A DNA stretch of 64,000 bases, from the NCBI GenBank assembly GCA_016714985.1, contig JADKBS010000005.1:428501-492500 (forward strand). The letters run 5' to 3'. The translations under genes and the position numbers were made by a program. The notes beneath the pieces were generated by a model. The model made no database searches. It had not been told where the DNA came from and saw nothing but the letters and a program-made list of their open reading frames with translations. How positions within the stretch are numbered: the stretch's first letter is position 1; each line of letters opens with the position of its first letter. This document shows, one piece after another, positions 35,421-44,286 of this stretch. Origin of the DNA: Saprospiraceae bacterium (lineage in GTDB: Bacteria; Bacteroidota; Bacteroidia; Chitinophagales; Saprospiraceae).

Positions 35421-35657
35421 ATGAAAACATTGTCGCTAAAACTTCAGGAGCCTATTTTTACAGAGGCAGAAAAGATGGTCGCCCAGCTCAAAAAGAGCCG
35501 CAACGCCTATATCAACGAGGCAGTGGCGTTCTACAACCGCTACCAAAAGCGGCAGCTATTGGCTAAACTGCTGGCGGAGGAGAGCAAGTTGGTGGCGGAA
35601 AACTCCATGGAAGTGCTGAAGGAGTTCGAGGCATTGGAAGACGAAATTTTTGAGTAA
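35421..35657 (+). CDS. MazE-like / ribbon-helix-helix antitoxin
   Basis: 78 residues: MKTLSLKLQEPIFTEAEKMVAQLKKSRNAYINEAVAFYNRYQKRQLLAKLL. The N-terminal strand followed by helix-turn-helix with RNAYINEAV resembles ribbon-helix-helix DNA-binding antitoxins; the acidic tail (EVLKEFEALEDEIFE) would wrap the toxin. 20 bp upstream of the MazF/PemK gene. Likely autorepresses the operon. Confidence 0.82.
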   Translation: MKTLSLKLQEPIFTEAEKMVAQLKKSRNAYINEAVAFYNRYQKRQLLAKLLAEESKLVAENSMEVLKEFEALEDEIFE

Positions 35658-35677
35658 TCACCAACCCAACAAACAAC

Positions 35678-36019
35678 ATGATAAAGAAATTTCAGGTTTG
35701 GGTGGCAGACCTTGAGCCTGCTTTTGGTACAGAGCCGGGCAAAGTCCGCCCAGTCGTCATCGTACAAGCGAATATGCTCAACAATACACATCCTTCCACG
35801 CTAATCTGCCCAATTACAACCAGTGTCATTCCGTCTGCAAGATTCTTGCGGGTACACTTGGCAGCAGGGGAGGCCAATCTCGCACAAGCCTCAGACATCC
35901 TCGTTGACCAAGTGCGGGCAGTTGACAATGTGTGGTTGAAGAAAAAACTTGGCACCATCAGCCCTGACAACCAGCAGTTGTTGGACGAGAACTTGGCGAT
36001 TGTGCTGGATTTGGCGTGA
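35678..36019 (+). CDS. MazF/PemK-type mRNA interferase
   Basis: 113 residues of the PemK/MazF fold: FQVWVADLEPAFGTEPGKVRPVVIVQANMLNN (with the substrate-loop Arg), HPSTLICPITTSV, and ILVDQVRAVDNVWLKKKLGTIS. Sequence-specific endoribonuclease by family. Forms a toxin-antitoxin pair with the preceding gene. Confidence 0.9.
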   Translation: MIKKFQVWVADLEPAFGTEPGKVRPVVIVQANMLNNTHPSTLICPITTSVIPSARFLRVHLAAGEANLAQASDILVDQVRAVDNVWLKKKLGTISPDNQQLLDENLAIVLDLA

Positions 36020-36095
36020 AAATGTTTTTAAATCCAAGTGCTTTGGTTTTTTGGTAGAGCTTTGCTAAGCAAAAACAAGAAAACAACCAAATACT

Positions 36096-36677
36096 ACGGG
36101 CGTAACCATCCACTACCGGGGCAAGCTCCGCAGCCCCTCCGGCATCCAACCGCTGACCGACGAACTGATTGACATCTGTAAATCGGCGGGTTGGAAATAC
36201 AATATCCTCGATTTTCACGACCCTGAGCCGGGCGACGAGCCGTTCTCAGGTGTCACCTTCCAACCGCACCCGCAGAGCGAGAGCGTCTGGATGCTGTTCA
36301 ATCAGCGGGGCGAGCTGTCGCACCCTTTCCCTGGTCAGGCTGACGACGGTCTGCCGTGGTCGTTCACCAAGACCCAGTTCGCCGGGGCGGAGGCGCACAA
36401 GTCCATTTGCCAACTGTTCCGCTACCTCGAAGAGCAGTGGTTCGAGACGTTTGAAGTGGAGGACGAGACCAATTACTGGGCCACGGGCGACGAGCAATAC
36501 CTGCGGGACGCCCTAGGCTACCTCGAAGATGCCATTACCGCCTTTAGCGAAGGATTTTCAGATGCTCCGGCGAAGGAGGGAGAGACGCTGGAGAACCGTA
36601 TCGTGGGTGTTTTGCAGCGGTTTTGGGATAGGCGAAAGCCGCCGGGGTGGAAGCCGAGCGGGGAAAGGGAGGTTTAA
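36096..36677 (+). CDS. Hypothetical protein with apparent ACG start codon
   Basis: About 193 residues if translation begins at 36096. The frame is open from a TAA at 36066-36068 but has no ATG, GTG or TTG before VTIHYRGKLRSPSGIQPLTDE; the likely start is ACG-GGC-GTA-ACC, where ATG-GGC (MGVTIHYRGKL) would be expected. The body has WKYNILDFHDPEPGDEPFSGV, SVWMLFNQRGELSHPF, TKTQFAGAEAHKSICQLFRYLEEQWFETFEVEDETNYW and EDAITAFSEGF. It is cytoplasmic and acidic, family unrecognised. An internal ATG at 36291 would lose a third of the protein. Either a rare ACG start, a start-codon mutation or a base error. Confidence 0.6.
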   Translation, partial: TGVTIHYRGKLRSPSGIQPLTDELIDICKSAGWKYNILDFHDPEPGDEPFSGVTFQPHPQSESVWMLFNQRGELSHPFPGQADDGLPWSFTKTQFAGAEAHKSICQLFRYLEEQWFETFEVEDETNYWATGDEQYLRDALGYLEDAITAFSEGFSDAPAKEGETLENRIVGVLQRFWDRRKPPGWKPSGEREV

Positions 36678-36758
36678 TTTTGGTGATTTTTTGTAATAGG
36701 TATCATTCGTAGCGGTTTTTCGTTGAAATTTGCGTCCCTTTTTAAAAGAATATTATCA

Positions 36759-38441
36759 ATGAATATTGAAACCACCGAAAAAGAAAAAACCGAAACCTCC
36801 AATTTCCTCGAGGAAATTATCGAGGCGCACATCGCCGAGGGGCGCTACCCGGGCGGCATCCTGACCCGCTTCCCGCCGGAGCCGAACGGCTACCTGCACG
36901 TGGGCCATGCCACCAGCATCTGCCTGAACTTCGGGCTGGCGCTCAAGTACGGCGGCCAATGCAACCTCCGCTACGACGACACCAATCCGGTGACGGAAGA
37001 GACGGAGTACGTGGACAGCATCCTCGCCGACGTGCGCTGGCTGGGCTTCGAGCCAGCGGGCATTTTCTATGCCTCCGACTATTTCCAGCAACTGTACGAC
37101 TACGCCATTGACCTCATCAAAAAGGGCCATGCCTACGTGGACGACAGTACCGCCGAGGAAATCGCAGCCATGAAGGGGACGCCGACCGAGCCGGGCAAGG
37201 ACAGTCCCTACCGCAGCCGCAGCGTAGAGGAGAACCTCGACCTGTTCCAGCGGATGCGGGCGGGCGAATTTGCCGAAGGCAGCAAAACCCTGCGGGCCAA
37301 GGCCGACATGGCCTCCCCGAACATGATTATGCGGGACCCACTGCTCTACCGCATCAAGTTCGCACACCACCACCGCACGGGCGACGACTGGTGCATCTAC
37401 CCGATGTACGATATGGCGCACGGCCAGAGCGACAGTATCGAGGGCATCACGCATTCCATCTGTACGCTGGAGTTCGTGCCGCACCGGGAACTGTACGACT
37501 GGTGCATTGAAAAGCTGGGCATCTGGCCGTCGAAGCAGTATGAATTTGCCCGCCGCAACCTGAGCTACACGGTAGTTTCAAAAAGGAAACTGCTGAAACT
37601 CGTGAACGAAGGCCATGTGCGTGGCTGGGACGACCCCCGTATGCCCACCATCTCGGCCATGCGCCGCCGGGGTTATACGGCTGCGGCCATCCGGGACTGG
37701 GCCAAGCGCATCGGCATTGCGAAGCGGGAAAACATGGTGGATTTGAGCCTGTTGGAGTTCTGCGTTCGGGAGGATTTGAACAAAATCGCCCTGCGGGCAA
37801 TGGCCGTGCTCGACCCCATCAAGGTCGTCATCACCAACTACCCCGCCGACCAGACCGAGTGGCTGGAAACGGAGAACAATCCCGAAGACCCAAGCGCTGG
37901 CACCCGCAAAATGCCGTTTTCGCAGGAGCTTTGGATTGAACAGGAGGATTTCATGGAAAACCCGCCGCCGAAGTTCTTCCGCCTCTCGCCGGGCACGATG
38001 GCAAGGCTGAAAAGCGCCTATATCATCCAGTGCGACGAGGTGGTGAAGGACGCCGACGGTAAGGCCGTGGAGCTTCGCTGCACCTATTTCCCCAACTCGA
38101 AAAGCGGGGAAGACGTGAGCGGCTTGAAGCCAAAAACGACCATCCATTGGGTGGACGCCAAGCATGCCATACCCGCCGAGGTTCGCCTCTATGACCGCCT
38201 TTTCACGGTGGAGGACGTGGCCAGCGACGACCGGGAATTCCAGGAACTGCTGAACCCCGATTCGCTGAAAGTGGTAGAAAATGCTTGGCTGGAGCCTTCT
38301 TTAGCGGGTGCCGCATTGGGGCAGCACTACCAGTTCCTACGCCTCGGCTATTTCACCGTGGACACCGATTCGACGCCGGAAAAACTGGTCATCAACCGCA
38401 CGGTGACGCTGCGGGATGCTTGGGCGAAGGCGAAAGGGTAG
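36759..38441 (+). CDS. glnS: Glutaminyl-tRNA synthetase
   Basis: About 560 residues from ATG 36759 (the ATG at 36723 adds an unlikely leader). Class I synthetase: HIGH-type motif in PPEPNGYLHVGHATSI, KMSKS-type VVSKRKLLKLV, the tRNA-acceptor region RFTDPLL-like NMIMRDPLLYRIKFAHHHRTGDDWCIYPMYDMAHGQSDSIEGITHSICTLEF (GlnRS signature), and the C-terminal anticodon-binding beta-barrels (KTTIHWVDAKHAIPAEVRLYDRLF). Charges tRNA-Gln directly. Followed by a strong terminator. Confidence 0.95.
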   Translation: MNIETTEKEKTETSNFLEEIIEAHIAEGRYPGGILTRFPPEPNGYLHVGHATSICLNFGLALKYGGQCNLRYDDTNPVTEETEYVDSILADVRWLGFEPAGIFYASDYFQQLYDYAIDLIKKGHAYVDDSTAEEIAAMKGTPTEPGKDSPYRSRSVEENLDLFQRMRAGEFAEGSKTLRAKADMASPNMIMRDPLLYRIKFAHHHRTGDDWCIYPMYDMAHGQSDSIEGITHSICTLEFVPHRELYDWCIEKLGIWPSKQYEFARRNLSYTVVSKRKLLKLVNEGHVRGWDDPRMPTISAMRRRGYTAAAIRDWAKRIGIAKRENMVDLSLLEFCVREDLNKIALRAMAVLDPIKVVITNYPADQTEWLETENNPEDPSAGTRKMPFSQELWIEQEDFMENPPPKFFRLSPGTMARLKSAYIIQCDEVVKDADGKAVELRCTYFPNSKSGEDVSGLKPKTTIHWVDAKHAIPAEVRLYDRLFTVEDVASDDREFQELLNPDSLKVVENAWLEPSLAGAALGQHYQFLRLGYFTVDTDSTPEKLVINRTVTLRDAWAKAKG

Positions 38442-38502
38442 GGATTTACGATTTATGATTTACAATTGGGGGCTGCGAATCGTCTAATTTTGAACAATAT
38501 TC

Positions 38503-38537
38503 AAAAATCGTGGGGCTGCGGCTGCCACGATTTTTTT
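38503..38537. terminator. Bidirectional intrinsic terminator between glnS and araR
   Basis: AAAAATCGTGG...CCACGATTTTTTT with an 11-nt loop, between convergent genes; A and T runs on either side serve both directions. Confidence 0.88.
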
Positions 38538-38553
38538 GTTTTCTGGTATCTGG

Positions 38554-39267
38554 TCAAACCTTCATCTCAAAGGATTTGTCGTTCTGTTGCCGGTATTTCT
38601 CCACATCGAACTTGTAAAGGAAGGAACCCTTGCGGGAGGTGGTCATGTCCTTTTCATCCAGTTTTTCCAGAATATCGAGGGAATTGATTTTGTTAATGAA
38701 ATTGCGCTTATCGAGCTTGGTGTCCCAGATGGCTTCATAGAGCTTTTGCAGTTCCCGCATGGTGAACTTTTCGGGTAAGAGGTCGAAGCCGATTGGCTCG
38801 GTGGTTGTGCGCAACCGCAAACGGTACAAAGCATGTTGCACCATGTGGTCGTGGTCGAAAATGAGCTTGGGGGCATCTGAAACATTGAACCATTTCGCGG
38901 AGAACTGCTTGACGAGGTTCTTGCTATGCTCCTTGATATTTATCAAGGCATAGTACGCTGTGGAAATAGTGCGCTCAACGGGGTCTCGGTTAACTTCGCT
39001 GAAAGTTGAGACCTGCTCCATGTATATGTCATCGAGTCCAGTGTAAAGTTCCAAAATCCTAGTAGCAGCAGCTTCCAAGGTTTCATCCTTTTTGAGGAAG
39101 CCGCCCACGAGCGACCATTTTCCTTTTTCAGGTTCAATACCCCTTTTTATCAATAGGATTTTCAGGTCCTCGCCGTCAAACCCAAAAATGATGCAGTCCA
39201 CTGCCAGCAACACCTTGTCCGCTTGGTCGTAGCGGTGGGTTGCGCCATGTTCGTTTTCCATTTCCAT
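38554..39267 (-). CDS. araR: Nudix-type transcriptional regulator, probable AraR
   Basis: 237 residues. N-terminal Nudix fold (KVLLAVDCIIFGFDGEDLKILLIKRG...WSLVGGFLKKDETLEAAATRILELYTGL) in which the catalytic Glu pattern of the Nudix box is lost (TRILELY instead of RExxEE), so it is likely a ligand-binding rather than hydrolytic domain. A C-terminal winged-helix part follows (FTMRELQKLYEAIWDTKLDKRNFINKINSLDILEKL). This is the NrtR-like family that includes AraR of Bacteroides thetaiotaomicron, a repressor of arabinose use. It is divergent from the arabinose genes, sharing a 285-bp intergenic region, which strongly supports regulation of that operon by L-arabinose. The operator was not identified. 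Confidence 0.85.
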   Translation of the reverse strand: MEMENEHGATHRYDQADKVLLAVDCIIFGFDGEDLKILLIKRGIEPEKGKWSLVGGFLKKDETLEAAATRILELYTGLDDIYMEQVSTFSEVNRDPVERTISTAYYALINIKEHSKNLVKQFSAKWFNVSDAPKLIFDHDHMVQHALYRLRLRTTTEPIGFDLLPEKFTMRELQKLYEAIWDTKLDKRNFINKINSLDILEKLDEKDMTTSRKGSFLYKFDVEKYRQQNDKSFEMKV

Positions 39268-39422
39268 AATCTTCGCTCGAATTTAATTTAGCATCCATAA
39301 TTGCGATTGCACTAAAGCGCCAAAATTAGGACAATGAATGGCTTTTGAGCAAGGACTTATTGACTGGTTGAGTAAAGATTTGGGAATAAGTAGGGCCTTC
39401 GCTTTTAAAAATAGGCAAAATG

Positions 39423-39454
39423 TTTTGATTTGATAAGTGTCAATTTTACATTTG
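39423..39454 (+). promoter_or_regulatory. Ara operon promoter TTTTG-N19-TACATTTG
   Basis: A textbook Bacteroidota promoter: TTTTG at 39423-39427, 19 bp, TACATTTG at 39447-39454, upstream of the GH51 remnant and araB. Transcription would begin near 39460, leaving a ~90-nt leader with a TGTT-N7-AACA inverted repeat near 39510 that could be an operator (speculative). Confidence 0.7.
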
Positions 39455-39552
39455 CAATGACTAGGCATAAAAACAATGGGACGGCACCAAGTTTACAGTT
39501 CCGAAAACACTGTGTTCGATCCTAACAAGTTTTTCTGCCAAAAAGGTAATAC

Positions 39553-40158
39553 ATGAAAAACAAACCCGCCACCAAGCTGCTTGCCTACTTGATGCTCACG
39601 TTGGGATGTCATACTTTATGGTGTTCAAACGGCAACCCCGACTCTCTTTCCCTGCTGTTGAAGGCCAGCCAATTCACCGTAAACACCGACCAAATCGTGG
39701 CACCTATACAGCCCACGATGTACGGCATTTTCTTCGAGGACATCAACTTCGGGGCGGACGGCGGCCTCTATGCTGAATTGGTGAAAAACCGCACCTTCGA
39801 GTTTGATGATCGGATGATGGGCTGGGAGCAACCTGCCAGCAACCGCTTTTCGATGAACGACCAAGCGGGGCTTTATGCTTCCGCAACATTGGATGAAAAG
39901 ACCAAGGATCTGGTTTTCAAAATCGTTAATGCAACGGCTTTTGAGCAGCCCATCAGCATCAACCTGACAGGCATAAAGACGGTGGGCAAAACCGGGACGC
40001 TTACCATGCTGAAAAGCAAAGACAGGAACGCCGTGAACGCTTTTGAAAACCCCAATAAAATCTTGCCGACCAGCAAGGATGTCAGTTTCACAGGAAAAGA
40101 CATCGGCCTGTCGGTGCTGCCAAAATCGGTGAACGTGCTACGGGTGTTATACAAATAA
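39553..40158 (+). pseudogene. Alpha-L-arabinofuranosidase (GH51) remnant with internal deletion
   Basis: 201 residues where a GH51 enzyme has about 650. The N-terminus is normal: signal peptide, then FTVNTDQIVAPIQPTMYGIFFEDINFGADGGLYAELVKNRTFEF, the well-known GH51 start. After GWEQPAS it jumps in frame to the C-terminal beta-sandwich (GLYASATLDEKTKDLVFKIVNATAFEQPISINLTGI...VLPKSVNVLRVLYK). The central TIM barrel with both catalytic Glu residues is gone, so no activity is expected. Both ends are undamaged and the ara promoter precedes it. Either a genuine in-frame deletion or an assembly collapse. Confidence 0.85.
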
Positions 40159-40166
40159 TTGATAAA

Positions 40167-41826
40167 ATGAAAAACTACGTCATAGGACTTGACTACGGCA
40201 CCGACTCGGTGCGGGCCGTTTTGATTGATGCCAGCAATGGGGCGGAGATGGCGTCCAGCGTGCACTGGTACGCCCGCTGGAAGGAGGGCAAATACTGCGA
40301 TCCGGCTGGCAACCAGTTCCGGCAGCACCCGCTCGACCATATCGAGGGGATGGAAAACACTATCAAGGCCGTGGTGCGTGAGTCGGGCGTGGCCCCTGAA
40401 ACGGTGCGCGGCATCTGCGTGGACACCACGGGCAGCTCGCCCATTGCGGTAGCAAAAGACGGGACACCGCTCTGCATGGTGCCAGGCTTCGAGGAAAATC
40501 CGAATGCCATGCTGGTGCTCTGGAAAGACCACACAGCCATTGCGGAAGCAGCAGAAATCAATGCGCTGGCGAGGAGCTGGGGCGGCGAGGACTACACCAA
40601 ATACGAGGGTGGCATTTACTCGTCCGAGTGGTTTTGGGCAAAAATCCTGCACGTAATTCGGGAGGATGCAGCCGTTCGCAGTGGGGCGTACTCGTGGGTC
40701 GAACATTGTGATTTAATGACCAATATCCTCATTGGCTATCAAGATATTGACACCTTGAAACGCAGCCGCTGCGCTGCCGGGCACAAGGCCATGTGGCATG
40801 AGGACTGGGACGGCCTGCCGCCCACGGATTTCCTCGTGAAATTACATCCGTACCTGGCGGAACTGCGAGGCCACCTTTACAGGTACACTTACACTTCTGA
40901 TATTGTCGCAGGAAACCTCAGTGCTGCTTGGGCACAAAAACTCGGCCTGACCACCAACACCATCATTGCCGTAGGCACCTTCGATGCACACGCTGGGGCG
41001 GTTGGCGTAAAAGTAGAAGAACACAGCCTCGTGCGGGTGATGGGCACTTCCACCTGCGACATGATGGTGGCCCCGAAAGCCGTCATCGGCAGCAACACCG
41101 TGCGGGGCATCTGCGGGCAAGTGGATGGCTCCATCCTGCCCGGCATGATTGGATTGGAGGCAGGGCAGAGCGCCTTCGGCGACTTGCTGGCTTGGTTCAA
41201 AGACGTGCTGATGTGGCCAATGGACAACCTGTTGCAAAGCAGCGAAAGCATTTCTGCGGAGCAAAAACAACAACTCATCGAGGAAATGGAACAAGGCCTG
41301 CTGCGCAAACTGACCGAACAGGCCGAGGCTATCCCGCTCACCGAGAACCTGCCCGTCGCCCTTGATTGGATAAATGGCCGCCGCACACCCGATGCCAACC
41401 AAGCCCTGAAAAGCGCCATCATGGGCTTGTCGCTGGGCACTGGGGCAGCACATATTTTCAAGGCATTGGTACACGCCATTTGTTTTGGTTCCAAAAAAAT
41501 CGTGGACCGCTTCGAGGACGAAGGCGTGAAAATCAACAAGGTCGTCGGCATCGGAGGGGTGGCCCGCAAGTCGCCGTACATCATGCAGACCTTGGCCAAT
41601 GTGCTGAACCGTCCCATCGTCGTAGCTTCGTCGGACTATGCCCCCAGCATTAGGGGCAGCCATTTACGCTGCCACGGCGGCAGGCCTCTACCCGACGGTC
41701 TTGGAGGCCAGCCAGCACATGGCCAGCAGCTTCGAGGCGGAGTATTTTCCGCAGGCGGAGCAGGTGGCGGTTTTTGAGAAACTGATGGGGAGGTATGAGG
41801 GGCTAGCGCAGTTTATAGAAGGTTGA
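40167..41826 (+). CDS. araB: Ribulokinase (frameshifted near residue 493)
   Basis: FGGY-family kinase making L-ribulose-5-phosphate. Seen: VIGLDYGTDSVRAVLIDASNG (ATP/sugar-binding N-terminus), GICVDTTGSSPIAVAKDG, FEENPNAMLVLWKDHTA, VMGTSTCDMMVAPK, and GIGGVARKSPYIMQTLANVLNRPI. The reading frame shifts in a C5 run at 41641-41645: as written it goes to RGSHLRCHGG and stops at 41777. Removing one C gives SDYAPALGAAIYAATAAGLYPTVLEASQHMAS...IEG with a stop at 41824-41826, the expected C-terminus. About 553 residues when restored. Part of the ara operon, 8 bp after the GH51 remnant; its stop lies in the following word repeat. Confidence 0.9.
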
Positions 41827-41916
41827 TAACGGTTGATAAAAGTTGATAAGGGTTGATTGCCCAAATAACGCAGTCACCTATCAACCATTATCAACCGCTA
41901 TCAACCATTATCAACC
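41821..41916. repeat. Word-type inverted repeat (GGTTGATAA / TTATCAACC)
   Basis: Left arm 41821-41857 with four GGTTGATAA words; right arm 41876-41916 with four TATCAACC words. The araB stop codon (TGA 41824-41826) is inside the first word. The same word pair recurs at 44281-44375. Confidence 0.88.
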
Positions 41917-41920
41917 AAAA

Positions 41921-42616
41921 ATGAAATACAAAGACCTAAAACAAGCCTGCTACGAGGCCAACATGGAGCTGAACGCCCTGAACCTCGTCATTTATACCTT
42001 CGGCAACGTGAGCGCCGTGGACCGGGCGGCAGGCGTATTCGCCATCAAGCCGAGCGGGGTGCCTTATGAGGTGCTGCGACCGGAGGACATCGTGATTTTG
42101 GACTTTGAAAACAAGGTGGTGGAAGGAACGAAGCGACCATCTTCCGACACGAAGACCCATGCTTGGCTCTATAAAAACTGGGAAAAAATTGGCGGCATCG
42201 CCCATACCCACGCCACCTACTCGGTCGCTTGGGCGCAGGCGCAACGGGACATCCCCATTTTCGGGACGACCCACGCCGACCACCTGACCGCCGACATCCC
42301 CTGCGCCGAACCGATGCGGGACGACCTCATCGAGGGCAACTACGAGCACAACACGGGCATCCAAATCACGGACTGCTTCCGGGAGCGGGGCCTCGACTAC
42401 GAAGAGGTGCCGATGGTGCTGATTGGCAACCACGGGCCGTTCACTTGGGGCAAGGATGCCGCCAAGGCCGTTTATCACAGCAAAGTGCTGGAAGAAGTGG
42501 CGAGAATGGCATATTTGACCCTGCAAATCAACCCCAACGCACCAAGGTTGAAGGATTCATTGATTAAAAAACATTACGAGCGGAAGCACGGGAAGAACGC
42601 CTATTATGGGCAATAG
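41921..42616 (+). CDS. araD: L-ribulose-5-phosphate 4-epimerase
   Basis: About 232 residues from ATG 41921, just after the repeat. Class II aldolase family: MELNALNLVIYTFGNVSAVDR (substrate loop, Asn), FAIKPSGVPYEVLRPEDIVILDF, the zinc His pair in IAHTHATYSVAWAQA, GTTHADHLTADIPCAEPM, and the late His in IGNHGPFTWGKDAAKAVYHSKVLEEVA. Converts L-ribulose-5-P to D-xylulose-5-P, feeding the pentose phosphate pathway. An in-frame ATG at 41843 would read through repeat DNA and is rejected. Confidence 0.95.
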   Translation: MKYKDLKQACYEANMELNALNLVIYTFGNVSAVDRAAGVFAIKPSGVPYEVLRPEDIVILDFENKVVEGTKRPSSDTKTHAWLYKNWEKIGGIAHTHATYSVAWAQAQRDIPIFGTTHADHLTADIPCAEPMRDDLIEGNYEHNTGIQITDCFRERGLDYEEVPMVLIGNHGPFTWGKDAAKAVYHSKVLEEVARMAYLTLQINPNAPRLKDSLIKKHYERKHGKNAYYGQ

Positions 42617-42627
42617 CCCACGTAATC

Positions 42628-42645
42628 GCCAAATTTATTTGGCGG
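42628..42645. repeat. Palindromic element CGCCAAATTTATTTGGCG
   Basis: Same 18-bp element as at 23443 with the centre reversed, 12 bp after the araD stop. Confidence 0.7.
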
Positions 42646-42656
42646 TTTTCGCCCTT

Positions 42657-42750
42657 TTGTCATTGCAGAAGGCAAACTGCAACATCATGAGGGTAACGTT
42701 GATTTGCAGGAGCAAACATGACGTCGCAGGTCGCCTTCGGCGATGACAAG
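42657..42750. repeat. GC-rich hairpin repeat (family of 23199-23393)
   Basis: A unit TTTGTCATTGCAGAAGGC at 42657 and the inverted unit GGTCGCCTTCGGCGATGAC near 42728-42746 form an inverted pair. The spurious upstream start of araA lies in it. Confidence 0.7.
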
Positions 42751-42777
42751 AGGAAATTAAAAAGCAAAACGATCTTA

Positions 42778-44286
42778 ATGAAAAAACTCAAGAACAAAGA
42801 AATCTGGTTCATCACAGGAAGCCAGCATTTGTACGGGCCGGAGGTGTTGAAACAAGTTGCGCAGCACTCCGAAACCATCGTGAAAGCGCTGAACGAGGAC
42901 GCCAAGCTCTTGGTGAGCCTGCGGTACAAGGACGTGGTGAAGACCCCCGACGAAATCCTACAGACCTGCATTGCGGCGAATGCCGACCCGGACTGCATCG
43001 GCGTGGTGGTTTGGATGCACACGTTTTCCCCAGCCAAAATGTGGATTCGGGCGCTGTCGAACTTGCGGAAACCGCTTTGCCACCTGCACACGCAGTACAA
43101 TGCGGAAATCCCGTGGGAGAGCATTGACATGGACTTCATGAACCTGAACCAGGCGGCGCACGGCGACCGGGAGTTCGGGCACCTCATGTCGAGGATGCGC
43201 AAGAAGCGGAAAATCGTGGTGGGGCATTGGCAAAGCCCGTCCGTGCAGCAAAAACTGGCCATTTGGTCACGGGTGGCAATGGGCTGGCACGAGCTGCAAA
43301 CGCTGAAAGTCGCCCGTATCGGCGACAATATGCGGGAAGTGGCCGTGACCGAAGGCGACAAGGTGGAAGCGCAAATCCGCTTCGGATTTGCGGTGAATGG
43401 CTACGACACGACCGATGTTTTGCGGCATTTGCCTTCGGCAACGAGCGGGGAGGTGAAGGCGCTTTTGGAGGCTTATGAAAACGAGTACAAACTGACCGCT
43501 TCGCTGAAAGCGGGCGGCCAGCAAAGGGACTCACTCGTGGAAGCGGCTCGCATCGAACTGGCCTTGCGCAGCTTTTTGGAAGGTGGCGGCTTTGGTGCCT
43601 ACACCGATACTTTTGAGAACCTCGGCGAGTTCAAGCAGTTGCCGGGCATCGCTTCGCAACGGCTGATGGCCGACGGCTACGGCTTCGGAGCGGAGGGTGA
43701 CTGGAAAACGGCAGCCCTATTGCGCAGCATGAAAACAATGGCGCAAGGGCTGGACGGCGGCACTTCTTTCATGGAGGATTACACCTACCATTTCACGCCA
43801 GAAAAATCATACGTGCTGGGTTCGCACATGCTGGAAATCTGCCCCAGTATTGCGGCGCACCAACCAAGCTGCGAGATACACCCGCTGGGCATCGGTGGCA
43901 AGGCCGACCCCGTCCGGCTCGTCTTCGACAGCATGACCGGCCCGGCGCTCAACGCCTCGCTGGTGGACATGGGCAACCGTTTCCGATTGATAATCAACGA
44001 GGTAGAAGCCGTTCCGCCTTCGGCGAATCTGCCCAAACTGCCCGTGGCCCGTGTGCTTTGGGATGCAAAACCGAACCTCGAAACTGCCGCCACCGCATGG
44101 ATTTTGGCGGGCGGGGCGCACCACACCGTTTATACCCAAGCCCTGACGACCGAGTACCTGGAGGACTTCGCAGACATGGCGGGCATCGAGTGCGTGGTGA
44201 TTGACGAGGGGACGAATATCCGTGATTTTAAGAACCAGCTCAATGCGAACGAGGTGTATTATCACCTGTTTGAAATTCGGGGTTGA
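42778..44286 (+). CDS. araA: L-arabinose isomerase
   Basis: About 502 residues, the usual length. Seen: EIWFITGSQHLYGPEVLKQVA, CIGVVVWMHTFSPAKMWI, PLCHLHTQYNAEIPWESIDMDFMNLNQAAHGDREFG, EGDWKTAALLRSMKTMAQGLDGGTSFMEDYTYHF (catalytic Glu block) and GSHMLEICPSIAAHQPSCEIHPLGIGGKADPVRLVF (metal ligands). Interconverts L-arabinose and L-ribulose. Start at 42778; an upstream ATG at 42718 falls in repeat DNA. The stop TGA (44284-44286) lies in the following word repeat. Fourth gene of the ara region. Confidence 0.96.
   Translation: MKKLKNKEIWFITGSQHLYGPEVLKQVAQHSETIVKALNEDAKLLVSLRYKDVVKTPDEILQTCIAANADPDCIGVVVWMHTFSPAKMWIRALSNLRKPLCHLHTQYNAEIPWESIDMDFMNLNQAAHGDREFGHLMSRMRKKRKIVVGHWQSPSVQQKLAIWSRVAMGWHELQTLKVARIGDNMREVAVTEGDKVEAQIRFGFAVNGYDTTDVLRHLPSATSGEVKALLEAYENEYKLTASLKAGGQQRDSLVEAARIELALRSFLEGGGFGAYTDTFENLGEFKQLPGIASQRLMADGYGFGAEGDWKTAALLRSMKTMAQGLDGGTSFMEDYTYHFTPEKSYVLGSHMLEICPSIAAHQPSCEIHPLGIGGKADPVRLVFDSMTGPALNASLVDMGNRFRLIINEVEAVPPSANLPKLPVARVLWDAKPNLETAATAWILAGGAHHTVYTQALTTEYLEDFADMAGIECVVIDEGTNIRDFKNQLNANEVYYHLFEIRG

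Noticed and set aside
18283..41645. Programmed frameshifting as explanation for the frame breaks
   Set aside because: Sites share no slippery heptamer plus structure, and both gains and losses at homopolymers occur, so errors or mutations are simpler.
41821..41916. Tandem short repeats that at first look CRISPR-like
   Set aside because: Units are 7-12 bp with no unique spacers of regular length, the second half is the reverse complement, and there are no cas genes.
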